This document shows, in pieces, positions 14,093 through 26,410 of a stretch of 64,000 nucleotides of DNA. Origin of the DNA: Galbula dea. Its lineage: Eukaryota > Chordata > Aves > Piciformes > Galbulidae. The stretch is taken from assembly GCA_013399015.1 (NCBI GenBank), contig VWZX01001048.1:248001-312000 (forward strand). The letters are read 5' to 3'. Numbering within the stretch: position 1 is the stretch's first letter; every line of letters begins with the position of its first letter. The notes below the pieces were generated by a model. It was not told where the DNA came from and did not search any database. It saw nothing but the letters and a program-made list of their open reading frames with translations. The position numbers and the translations under genes were made by a program.

Positions 14093-14925
14093 TCACAGAA
14101 TCACAGAATGTTAGGAGTTGGAAGGGACTTCGAAAGATCATCTAGTCCAACCCCCCTGCTGCAGCAGGATTCCCTAGACCAGGTCACATAGAAATGTGTC
14201 CAGACAGGTCTTGAATATCTCCAGAGAAGGAGACTCTACAGCCTCTCTGGGCAGTCTGCTCCAGTGCTCTGGCACCTTCACTGGGAAAAAAATTTTCCTT
14301 GTGTTTACACGGAACCTCTTATGCTTCAGCTTACAGCCATTGACCCTTGTCTTGTCACTGGGCTTCACTGAGAAGAGCCTGACCCCATCCCCCTGGCACA
14401 CACCCTTCACATATTTATAAGCATAAATGAGGTCACCCCTTAGTCTCCTCTTCTCCAAGCTAAAGAGACCCAGCTCCTTCAGTCTTTCCTCATAAGGAAG
14501 ATGATCCACCCCCTTCACCATCTTGGTGGCTCTGCACTGGACTCTTTCAAGCAGTTCCCTATCCTTCTTAAAGTGAGGGGCCCAGAACGGGACTCAACAT
14601 TCCAGATGTGGCCCCACCAGGGTAGAGTAAAGGGGGAGAAGAACCTTTCTTGACCTACTAGCCACACCCTTTCTAATGCAACCCAGAATCCCATTGGCCC
14701 TCCTGGCCACAAGAGCACACTGCTGGCTCATAATCATCCTTCCATCTACCAGGACCCCCAGGTCCCTTTCCTTTTCACTGCTCTCCAACAGGTCAATCTC
14801 CAGCCTATACTGATACACGGGGTTGGTCTTTCCCAGGTGCAAAACTTGACCCTTGGCCTTGTTGAATTTCATTAAATTTCTCCCTGCCCAACTCTCCAGC
14901 CTAAGTCTTGCATTCTATGTGAATT
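14093..14925 (-). mobile_element. CR1 LINE, 3' fragment
   Basis: Read on the minus strand, this encodes the C-terminal part of the CR1 ORF2 (post-reverse-transcriptase region): QCALVARRANGILGCIR, then FSLEKRRLRGDLI, then a RLPREAVESPSLEIFKTCLD tail with the ORF stop at 14176-14174. A short 3' UTR follows, with the usual GGAAGGGACTT-type block in reverse complement, and it ends in two ATTCTGTG 8-mers. The frame is open except for one in-frame TGA near 14594-14596 that follows HLEC. A ~4-nt deletion near 14905-14915 marks decay towards the 5' truncation; diverged similarity may extend to about 14970. The element is 5'-truncated and cannot move by itself. Confidence 0.93.
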
Positions 14926-17900
14926 CCTCTATTACTCTACCAATGCAGTCAGTTCCAAACCACTAGCAAACATGCAATAATAAAATTTTCTATTGACTTT
15001 TCCTTTATGTATTGCTTCTACTATACCAGTCTGAGCTCCTTCCAGCTGGATTCTTTTGCTGCTGGCACAAGGCAAATATTTCTCTGCTGCTTGCTCATTA
15101 TTTCATCCATGTAGTGGTTGCCCTTTTTATTCAATTTGCTAACTACTAGTATACCAAGTCAACATAACTGCAAGGCCCTGTTCACGTAATATACACGCTG
15201 ACCAAAAAGCAACTCACTTATCACATGGACTAGGTGTGCATAAGAAAACAGATGGTAACTACAACTACCGCTCATTAAAATTGTGATATGAAATTGAATC
15301 CTGTTGTATCAAGAAGGAAATACAGAGCTCAGGCAGATGAGTCAGCCAAAAAAGTTCTCAAATTTTTATTTTAAATGAGATAAACTACTTCTTCTGGTCC
15401 TCTTTCTTGCTGCAGTTCTAAACAAAAAGTTTCTCAAAAATCATGGGGTAGAGGAATTAAAGGTATGATGGTGTAAGGTATAAGAAGAGAAATATATTTT
15501 GAATTGCTGGATAGAAAAACTATCAGAGTAGCAGCTTATCAATACCTGGGTTTAATACATAAATGGGGAAATTGCTTTTATATATAAATGAGTAGCTGGG
15601 AAACAAGTAGTATCAGTTAAAAGAGATAGAAGATTTTGGCCTTACCTTGTCTTCTTAACTTGTTTGGATTATTTCTCATCATGTGATTTGCTTGTAAGTT
15701 CTCCTTTAGAGCACAGTCTTGCGTGGGGACCCAGTATGGTGTACAATTGGTTATAATGGTTTGTAAATAGGACAGGGATCTACCCATGGAAATTTTTCAG
15801 TCCTTGCTGAGTCTTATTGATTTCATTAAGATTTAACAATTGACAGAAACCTCTTTTAGCAGACACTAATAAAAAACCTGAGGCTGTACTTGAGTTTCTT
15901 GGGTTGGGGTGGTAGCCCAGTTTCCCAAGTATCCCACAAGTGGGTTCAATTGCAAGGCAGTTTTGAGGGGAGATAACTAGATTTCTTCCAAAGCAATCTA
16001 AACCAGAAGCTCCACTCCAGCTCCTCAGAAATGCTCTCTGACTCCAAGGTGGGACATAAAAGTTAAAAACAAAGACTGGCCCTTCACACAGTTTTGAACC
16101 ACAGGATATGTGAATGTGTTCAGCCCAGAGCATCAGGCTTAAGCTAGTCTGAAGCAAGCATGGTTGTAAGGCCTTTACTGTGAAGCACCGAGCTGCTCCT
16201 GTTATGGTGAATTACTTGTTAGTGAAAACCTACTCTCAGTTAGACATTTTCTATGCTAGAGCATCTCCACTCTCACTGTAGTCACCAGGTCAGGGCTTTC
16301 AATTCTTTCTGTTTGAAGACTGATATGGGATACCACATATTTAAGGTATGGGATTATTACCTTTGGGAGCTGCCTCTTTTCCTCCATGGACTATCAATGC
16401 AAGTAAATGACCTACTTTATACTTCCTGTCTAACTTTTAGGCAGTTAAAATTAATGATCTATCACAGTGTGAGATGTGAGGAGGGGTTTCCTGAGCAAAC
16501 TGTTAACAAAAAAAAAAAGATAACATCAATAGTTAAATGCAAACTCATGTAGAGGACATTAAATGCAAGCTCATACTTAAGTAAATACACTTTAAAAAGC
16601 AAAACCACCTAGCCCACCACCCATATAGCCGCCTGTGTTTAAAACTCAGAGAATATTGTTAATTTGGTTTGTGCCTTTGATTTCTCTGTGGAGATAACCA
16701 CCTTTATGTATGCTTATCTACTAGTTGATTTCATGTTCTGACAGTGAACAGCTTCTGAACATATTTGAGTAGAAATTTATAGTTACATTGGAAGAAAACA
16801 CACAGGGACAATAACACTTCCCAAAATATGCAATAACACTTTCATGCAAAAAACTTCAAAGACATGTACATGAAAAAAAAAGGAAAGAGAGAAAGAAAAT
16901 TACCCTGAAGAAGTCAGCTGAGGGCTTTCCAACTGTGAGACTGTGCAAATTAAGTTGGGGTTTTTTTTCAGTCTGCTTTTAAATGGCTCAGAGGACCCAG
17001 CAGTGTTTCTTGCTGCCAGAAATCCAGAGTCGGGGCATGCTTCAAAGAGACCCTCCACAAATGGCTCCCTCTGGTGTGAAGCTGCAAGTCTCAGCCTGTC
17101 CTGAGAAGAGTTGCTCTTTAAGTTATGGTTTGTATTTTTAACATGATGTGTAACAGCTGTAGGAACTTCAATCTGAAGATTATCTCAAACGTGATTTTGT
17201 AAGAATTGCACCATCAGCTCCTTATTATCTGGGCTACTGAAGATGAAAGAAGAACCTGGATAACCCAGTGCCTGAGTTATTGAAAACATGGTACTAACGT
17301 CCAGCCAAACTCAATTGGCTTGGGTTCATCAGGAAATACAAGCACCAGCTAAAGCACTAGCACAACCCAAGAGAGCTGCTGGAGAACCTCTCTAGTGGAT
17401 CTGTATCCACATTTTCCAGCACTGTGAGGACCAGGAGAGGTTCTTAAACTGTCTACAGGGTAGCATGAGTATACAAAGGTAACTCAGGTCAGGCAAGGCT
17501 AATAAACTGTGTTAGGTCTAAGCTGGTTGTGTAGTGGGTATCATATTTTGTACTTGTTTGGATCCCAAGGATACAAAGAAGGGGCAGCTGAGCCGGTTGT
17601 ATCCCAAATTAGTACATGTTCTGCAAGTTTTGTTAGTTTGGATTGTAGGAGACAATGAAGCAGCTACAATGCTTCTGAATATGAGCTGTCCCTCAGAAGG
17701 CATCTTTGGGGATTGCAAATTCTAAGCCACTGAAGCAGACTAGACTTTGAATCAGCTTATATGACCCTGTGGTCCTGGCCTGCATAATCCTCAGTCTGGA
17801 TACAACATGCACAGATAACTGAGAGTTGCCTGAAATTTATTACTCTTGTACTTGCATCCTTCAGCGCTTCTATGTCTTTATTGATTATGACAGTTTCTTG

Positions 17901-20900
17901 CTGCTCTGATTTTTTTTTTCTAAAATTCCAAGAAGAAAGAGGAAGATAATAGCAGCAGCAGCAACACACATGACAGCATCACCTGTGGTGATCACCTCTG
18001 ATCAGAGTGCTTGTGCAGACACTTTTGGTATGAATGGCTCTCTGTGTGTCTACAAGCAACATATGTGCTGCAGAGCTGGAGCAGTACTCCAAGTCTTTTG
18101 GATGCGTGTGCTTGTCACATAAGACACTGGATGAAGAATAAAGTCTTGAACAGGAACAATAACTCCTAAAACTTTAATAATAAATTTCTAGCAGCTTCAG
18201 CAGAGCAACTGAGTCTCTTACCAGAAGTAGGCTCTGACATAACTGTTTTCACAGCTCCAAGGCTCTTGAATGTCTGATTTTGCAGTGAATTGGCTTCAGT
18301 GCAGAAATGGAAAAGCAGATACTGGGCTCAGGAAGAATATCTTATTGTCTGCAAGCCTTTGGAACTTACTCAATAAGCCTTTTTTATAATCTCCCCCTCC
18401 TTTTAAAGAGAAGGAGGAAGGAGTCTTGCGAAGAGGTGAAACTACTTGACATTTATACAGAACAGCAAGAATGACACTTACTAATGACACTGACTGCAGT
18501 TTTTACCATAAGTGAGCCTAGAGACTTTTCCAGGGAATACCAACAGCTTTCAGGTGTCTGTTTACCTACAGGTAGAAGTAATTCACCAAGAACAGATGCA
18601 CCTGACCACACGTGGGTAGCTAAACCTAAATGCCTGGGGACCTTTCAGGTTAATTAGGGAGGAATCTAAGCCATTTTGGAAAGTAGGCAAGCTGAACTTT
18701 CATCTCATATCAAAACAGCATTTGGGCAATAATGTCCTAAGCTAAATAGAGTTTAGGATGCTTTTATCCTACCCTTAACTGTAACTAAATTCTGACCAAT
18801 GAGCTGCAGATTATGCAAGATAACCAGTCCTCAGCAGGTGGTTTGGATTTCTTACAGGCAATAGTCAATCATATGCAATTCATTGGAGGCTGTGGAGTTT
18901 TGGCCATGCATATACAGGAGCCGCTTCATAGGCACAAGGTTGGTGAAGGTAAGTGTTTCATAGTTGGCTCTCCAAGAACTGCTTTATGCTCATCACTGCA
19001 CTACATGACTTACTGGCAGAAGACTGTAGGTCTCAGAGATGAGAACAAATGTGAAGTGTAATTAGTGTTAATGCTAAGCCTAAGAAATCAAGGCACAAAA
19101 TGAGATAAGGCTTGCTCAGGACCATCAGGAAGGCAATGGCAAAACTCATATGTCCTGACACTTAGACTATGTGCCAGGCTCCAGCTCATGACTGCTTTGG
19201 TGCATACATTTGCATATTATCATTGTGTTTAAAGTTATGGCAAAAGAGACATTTTCATAGAAATGAGTACAAGCTCCCTTTTGGCTGTAGGAGATCTGGA
19301 GGGGTTTCTTTCCATGTGGGTGCAAAAAGAACATCTGTAGTCTGCTCTAAACTGTTGAGAAACAGCCTCTGAGTTCACATGTTATAGGAGCTGTATTAGC
19401 ACAACTCTGTGTCATAGTTAGTATAGGCTGTGTTAGATTATGCGAAGAGCTACTCTGAGAGGCCTGCAGAGCTTCTGGATTGGCTCACAGTCATCTCTGG
19501 CCATAAGCTGAGTGATGGTGTTTAATAACTCCTCAGGTAGAAATAATCAAAGATGCCAGTTTTCTGCTGTCCTGTTCACTGCTCTCTCTTCAAGCTAGTG
19601 AACATATCTGGAGAACAACCAAAATTTTGATTACTGGTATAAGAAACAGACAATAAATACAGTGGTTTTGGCTAACCCAAAAGGCTAATCCTGTGATTCA
19701 TCCTAATAGTTATAGTATCTTTGAAAATATTTCTGAAAGGGCTTTGGAAATATATATATATTGTAAGCATTTTCATTTTTAAACTGCCATGGAATGTTAA
19801 TAGTGACAAAATATTTGTGTTATACAGCAAGTATGTGAATATAAATATTTTCTCAGTGAATTTTCTACAGTTTTATAGTGTTTGGGATCTTGTAAGTAAA
19901 ATTAAATATATGTTTAGGTCTGGTCTTCAGAAATCATAATAAAAACTCTTTTCTGCAATGGGTAAAAAACCCCAACAGAACAGACTACTTCTACGAGGTA
20001 TTGCTGAAGAAGCATGATTTTCGCACTACTTACGTTAGAAAGTGGAAGCACTGAAAACTGCATCCCAAGTCACTGTAGAAACATAGAAGCCCATGCTCCA
20101 AACCCAGGCATAACTTCATTCAAGTGATCAATTCCACTTAGTGAATAGGAGAAAGTATGTAGATAAAAATTGATTCTACACGTAATCAGTCCTAAGCAGA
20201 AATTATAAATGCGTAAGTATCTTGTAGAGCATAACTTGGTTTGGGTCTGAGGCCCTAACCTGCTGAATACACGAACCACTGTGGCCAAAGTCAGTCCTTA
20301 GGGAACCTGTTCTGCCTGTTCTCTGCAAAACAGCCTGAATATCCTATCAAGATGTGTCCAGGGGTCTCAAGCACTCTAGTCTGTATTTCCCTGCAAAATC
20401 ATCCCTGATTGATACCTATCAGTGCAATATAGCAAGGGCTAACACCTCAAAACACCACTACTTACCCCAAATAGAGCAAGAACTAAAAAACTACACTCTG
20501 TCCAAGTAAAACTGCAGGTGATAATTTATTTCAGTAAAACATAATTAGTGGGACTGGAATTTGGCCAGTAGCCTCAGGTAAACATTCCTTTTAAAAATAG
20601 GGATTGGATATTATTCTAATGAGTTTTTATAATCTAGTCTCAAATGTATGTACTCTCTTTAGATGCCTAGAATATTTCACATACAGTTTAGTACAGGATA
20701 GATGCTGTGCACACAAACAATATTTGGTGCAAATGAGAGCTTGGGGTGACCTCAAGGATTTTCAAAAAGGTGAAATTCCTGTGCTATTAGTCATGATCAT
20801 CATTACTGGGACATGCCTAAAGGAAAAGTACAAAACTGGCACTTCTGCAACCACAAGTATAATAATCACAAGTGGTAGGACTTCACTGTTTTTTCTCGCT

Positions 20901-22186
20901 GGGTGTGTAAATCAGTGCAGAGCCATGAGTGACTTTTATTTTAGACTTTTGTTTGTTTGTTTCAAGTTTATGCTTTACATGGTTCAGAGGTTTTTCTGGT
21001 GACCTGTTCTCCCTAAGGTCATTGTTTAAAATCAAAGAGTTTAATTTACAGCTCAATATAGGTAACAGTTGTAAAGATTCATGTTACTTTTTAAACAAAA
21101 AGTCAGTACCCCTTTTGCAGATGTTCTTGAAAGATTTGCAAGTCTCAAGCAATTTCATCTGTCACAAACATGTATGATTATATAGCAACCATGGAAAACA
21201 TCTACTTCCTGGTATTTTGGGGGTTTGCAATCCCATCTGTTACATTTCACAGTTCATCACTAAGAATATGAGTTACATGGTAAGTTGTGGAAATTACAAA
21301 AATACATTGCAAAGTCCTCTGACAGAAGCAAATGTAGTAAGGGTGAGGGTCAGGTTGGGGATATGACAGCTTCAGTAAGAGTCTGTCAGAAAGGTCTTCT
21401 GGAAAAAGTCTTGTCCATCTGCCAAACATATAAGAAAATTGACAGCTTGCATGTTCCTGCCAGCTGTCCCAACAGTTCAGGATTGAACAGGGGCAATTTG
21501 CAGTCTTCAAGAAGCAGAAATGCATGTTGTAACACGGGAACTGGAAAACATAACAGGTGACATTTGCTAATGACTAGTAATGATACATAGGAGGTGTTAA
21601 GTATTGTAGCTATAACCCAGCCATTTTGGAGGACTGAAGTTGAAATACATATTAATTTTAACACTTTCTAAAAATGATCCACCATCACTCCAGAGAATAC
21701 CTTGTACACCATCACTCAACATCTAATATTGACACGTTATCTTTTGGACTGCTGATATCCCCACACCTTGAATAACCACTGAGAATACAGAATAAAAATA
21801 GAGAGGGAGTTAATTTTTAAGATCTCTGTTTTCCAGTAGATTTGGGACAACTATACCTTATGGAAGTGTCTGAATATCTTACTTTAACTTATTCGTAATG
21901 CATTAAAAGACGGAGTAAGTCATTAGATCCTCTACGTCCATTATATCATCATACCACCGTTCTGAGAATGAAATGCTCTCTACCCTATCAGTAATTAAGA
22001 AGCCTAACATGGCATTTCTTAATTTAGAGACAAAGATTTATTGAACAATAAAGTAACACAATAAAAGTTGAGGGGCAATCTGAAACATCTGACACATTTT
22101 AACAGTAATGGAATTAAAAACACTCTCACCCACCCAAGTGGTGGGTGCTGCCAACAATTCAAAAAGGTAATTGGAGTGACTTGGGT
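14926..22186. other. Intergenic desert, no recognisable gene
   Basis: AT-rich unique sequence with an A-run at 16507-16519 and a T-run near 17910-17919. Open frames (for example 15780-16157 minus, 125 codons; 20604-21002 plus, 132 codons) are unsupported by domains or codon texture. Confidence 0.55.
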
Positions 22187-22335
22187 AATTATAGATGTGT
22201 CATTCTGATGTCAATACCAGGCAAAATTGTCCAGCAGGTGGACATGTCTCAATTAATAAATAATTAAAGGAAAACTATACCATTACGGTGAGTTTATATA
22301 GTTTATGAAAAATAAAGCTTAACAAGACACCATTA
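22187..22335 (+). mobile_element. Ancient CR1/L3-like fragment (reverse-transcriptase region)
   Basis: In the plus frame from 22187 the sequence reads NYRCVILMSIPGKIVQQ and then LINN. This corresponds to the NYRPVSLTSIPGKI motif just before the palm of CR1-clade reverse transcriptases. Downstream nucleotides (AATTAAAGGA ... TTTATGAAAAATAAAGCTT) continue to resemble the older CR1 lineages shared with turtles and crocodilians. Stops and indels are frequent. Homology upstream of 22187, perhaps to 22150, is weak. Confidence 0.65.
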
Positions 22336-23989
22336 CAGAAAGATGTTACACACTGGCATGGAACATGCCAGCTTTAACACAAAGCCTGTCCCTGCTTTAC
22401 TCTCATGCTCTGTCTTGCAGCAGAGGAACATGTTACCAGAGCAGCAGCTGGGGACTCTCAGAAGGACCATCTGTATCATCCTTCGACCAGATCCTCTGTT
22501 GATGCAGCCTGCAGAAGCTCAGCTGGCTTCAGTAGGGCTGCACTCTTTCACATCCCAAGCCCAGGTTATAAATAAATAAACAAATTACTTTGGAAATTCA
22601 TTCGTGTAGAGCTGGCCTTGCTGGCCTTTTCAATGCTGACAGCTTCTTGCCCAATATTACCTAAATTGCAGTAAATACCTTGTGACAGCCAGAAGATACC
22701 TGTATCAAACCTCTTGTTCTTTGCACAAATGCTTTTCTCAATTTAAGATCTGTTCCACTTGTTAATAACAGGTTTGGACAGTGCCCAGGAGGAGAGAATT
22801 CAGACTGTGTTATGACTTCGGAGAACAGATCTTTTGGGGCTTCCAAAATACTGACTCAAACTCATTCCAGTAATAATTCAGAGTCCCAGGTGCATCGGAT
22901 TGGGTAAGATGAGCTAATGTTCAGCCATAGATTGTGGGCAATGTAAGATGACATATTAAGAGTTTTCCTTTATCATGATTGCTTGTGTGTAACCATTACA
23001 CAGACTATTACCTCACAAAACACTGATGAGCCAAAAACCACTCATAATGACAGTATATATTTACTGAAGTGACAGAATGACATCAGAGGACTTCAGCACT
23101 AGCACATTGAAGACTTTGCCCTCTAAATTACTACGTTAATTAATCCACTTATTTCTACCACCACCCATGGTGGGCTCTGTTCTTTATTCAGTTTTGCATG
23201 GCCGAAGCAGTATAGTAGAGAAGGGCTATGTTAGAGTCAGAGTGCAGCTATGTTCATCACATTTTATTGGCTATGAAATATTCTTAGTTGAAAGGAGCTG
23301 GCGGACAACATGGCAGATATCACAAAATGATGTTACTAATTTGTTGGCAACTTCATTCAAGTTGTTTTAATTAAAGACCTTAGGCCTCATGTCCTGTCCC
23401 AAATAAGGGACAAAAATAATTTAAAAACTAGTTTGAATGTGCTAGGGTTGTATCAAAAAGGGTTATAAATGCCACAGGTTCAGAACAGGATATACCTACT
23501 GATACTTCCACTGACTCAAACCTGTTGATCAAATCAGGAGTCACTGGTTGATTCCCGAGAAATGCAAGCAGGAGAGACCAAGCTTGCACCTATTTTTCCT
23601 GACAACACTGATGAAAACAGTTTCCTCAAGCTGGGGCAAACCTGCAGTGACTCAGAGGAAGAAAGAAGTACATGAGCAAATAGATATATCTGGCGTTGAA
23701 CACAAAGACAGAGTAGAGAATCTTCCCCAGCAACCTACTGAAGATGTGACATATGAGATGCACTACAAGTTTCTGTCAAAATGTGGAAGTTAGCAAGCAT
23801 GTAATTCCCCACCACATGGGAGGCATTGACTCTCGCAAGGGACAAGAGGCCTTATAGAGAGATCTGGATACTGTGATACTGTGATTGGAGCACTGGGCTG
23901 CTTCTTATCTGCTCCTTAGAGGACATGCCTTCTAGCCCTTTAACTAGCTTTGCTGTGCTCCCTTTTATGCAAGTACCTTAACATCTTTC
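22336..23989. other. Intergenic desert between two CR1-derived pieces
   Basis: No gene recognised. A frame at 23548-23793 (plus, 81 codons) is rich in charged residues but matches nothing I know. Confidence 0.55.
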
Positions 23990-24702
23990 TTAAAATGTGG
24001 ACTTCAGAACTGCATGTGTCTCCTCTAACATTATACACCCTAACTATGGCCCCTGAGTTGGTAATGTAGGACTAAAAGGCTAAAGAACCTCCCTCGACCT
24101 TCTGGCCACAGTCTTAATGCACCCCAGGACACCCACTGCCCTTCTTGGCTACAAGAGCACACTCCTGGCTCGTGGTTAACTTGTCTGCCAGGACTCCCAG
24201 ATCTTTCTCTGCAGAGCTGCTTTCCAGCATGTCAACAGGTCAACCTCTAACCTGAACTGGTGCATGGAGTTATTCTTCCCCAGGCACAGGATCCTGTGTT
24301 TGCTTCTGTGGAACGTGATTAGGTTCCCCTCCGCCCAACTCTCCAGCCTGTCCAGGTCTTGCTGAATGGCACCACTGCCTTCTGGTGTGTCAGCCACTCC
24401 TCCCAGTTTTGCATCATCAGCAAACTGGCTGAGGGTACATTCTGTCCTTTCCTTCAGGTCGTTGATCAGTATGTTCAAGAAGACAGGACCCGGTACTGAC
24501 TCCTGGGTTACACTGCTAGCTTCAGGTTTCCAACTAGATTCTGCACTGCTGATCACAAGCCTCTGAGCTCCATCATCCAGCCAGTTCTCATTCCACCTCA
24601 CTGCTCACTCATCTAACCCACGTTCCCTAAGCTTACCTATGAGGATATTATGAGAGACAGAGTCAAAAGCCTTACTGAAGTCAAGGTAGGCAACATCCAC
24701 TG
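23990..24702 (-). mobile_element. CR1 LINE fragment with reverse-transcriptase core
   Basis: On the minus strand from 24702 it encodes the reverse-transcriptase palm of CR1 ORF2. Motif A is YLDFSKAFDSVSHNIL with the first catalytic Asp; an in-frame stop lies near 24610; then WNENWLDD, INDLKERTECTLSQFADDAK with the FADD box (motif C), and IQQDLDRLESWAEGN. A frameshift near 24225, at a small GTCAACAG duplication, breaks the frame. Beyond it the homology continues in another frame (SQECALVAKK) and fades by about 23990. Both ends are missing, so this is an internal piece older than the copy at 14.1 kb. Confidence 0.9.
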
Positions 24703-24858
24703 CAAAATATACCATAGCAAAAAACATTAATTGAAATAAGCAATTATTGTAATTAATAATACTGTTATTAACAAAAGACACTTCTCTGTCAAAGTCTCAG
24801 GCAATCTTCAATTTGTTAAAAGAAATCACAATATATCAAAGAAAATATACAGCCTATT

Positions 24859-24922
24859 AGAACTTTGAGATGGAAAATAGCTATTACATCACCTAGTTCA
24901 TCCTGTCTTTGCCAATGGAAGA
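24859..24922 (-). mobile_element. Possible ancient CR1 3'-end scrap
   Basis: About 64 bp (GAGATGGAAAATAG, then TTACATCACCTAGTTCATCC, then TTTGCCAATG) resembles, in reverse complement, the 3' UTR of old CR1 families (TCATCTAGTCCATCC..CTGCCA pattern). It lies 160 bp beyond the younger 24-kb CR1 fragment. The similarity is from memory and short. Confidence 0.4.
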
Positions 24923-26377
24923 GTGTAGTAGTAAGTACAAATTCATCTCCAATATCTGGATACAGGTTGCCAACTTTTTTTCAGCAAAACAATTCTTTCA
25001 GCATAAGAGTAATGAAATCTTGGCGTTCTGGCCCTCAGCTTGAGAATCTCTCCAAGACCCAAAGCTTGTCCAGACTTTTCTTTGTGTTTGCTCACATAAA
25101 TGTAGTTAAATGGAATTGTTTACATTGCTGTTTTTCCTGTTGCACTTGTTCTCCACCCAGAATTTCTATATAAGAAAGCATTTTGCATGCAGTGTTGCAA
25201 AACAGTACATCTCCTTATAGTACAGCTAATTTATTCTAATAAAGCAGAAAGTTAGTTTTGACTTATTTTCATTTGTTTGCATCTGTCTGAATAAATTGCC
25301 ATTTCATCGCAGAAGCTTAAAATTTACAATTTCTGTATGCATATTTCTGTAGTAAGTAATATAATTTATAGTGGCACAAGGGGACAGGTCCAGCTGAGGT
25401 CTTACATGATGTTTGCAAGTGTAGCTCCCAAATGCTTCAGTTGTAGGCACAAAGGCCTAGGATTCATTCTACCAGACTTGCTCATCAGGATGTGAAAATG
25501 AGTGCTGCCTGTCTGCAACAGGTCTTAGATTTGTATGTACCCTTTAAAACCTCTGAATCAGGCTACTCTGCTCTGTCAAACTCTGAATCTCAGCATACTG
25601 TAGACTGGAGTGAGGCCCCAAAACCACTCAGACCAGAGTTTGGGGGCATGCTAGGGCATGTGGGCATTGAGGCAACTCTTGGTTCAAACAACAAATCAGT
25701 TCAGCAAGTCTAGTGAGCTCAATAAGGTTAGGCTGAGCAAGTGTGATGGTTTTGTTTGTTTGCCTTTTGGATCAGATGCACCTAAAGATCATCCCTTTTC
25801 TGTATTAGACTTCTCTGTCCTTTTGTTTTTAATCTGTGGAGCTTGATCAAAGTCACACGAATGAGACGCTAAGTCCCTGGGAGGAGAACCTTGTTTTCCA
25901 ATTAAATGCCCTTGGCATATAGCAGAAATTTCTGGTCTGTTGAATGCTGCCACTAGATTAGAAGGTGGAATTGGCTAATGGGGAAAAAGAGGAGGCCTAC
26001 ATTAAAATACTTTTTAGGTGGTTCTCTTTTTTCTATTTTTAGGAATACAGACCTGGGTAATCAAGACCAGATCCCTGATGTTTAGATGTGCAATTCTTAT
26101 AGGAACGTTATTATTCCTTAATTGTGATTCTGAGTCAATTCCATTCTACTTGGTGGGGAGGCCCCCTTTGCAGGTGGAAACAAGTCAGAGATTTATTTAT
26201 TCAGGTCTAATTTTTTGTTTTCCTGTCAAAATATACAGAATGGAAATCTTTGCTTTAGAAATGCTGGGGAGGAGGTGCATATGTGTCGCTTCCAACAGGC
26301 ATTCAGCTTTCACCTGCCAAGCTCTTAAGATCTTTTCTCTGTTCCAGCACCTGCACAGTCACGCAATGTCTTTCCTC

Positions 26378-26409
<32 letters not shown>

Positions 26410-26410
26410 G
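26378..26410. repeat. Poly-A passing into (AAAAG)n
   Basis: Sixteen A then AAAAG-type units. No retrocopy body was recognised upstream that it could be the tail of. Confidence 0.8.
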
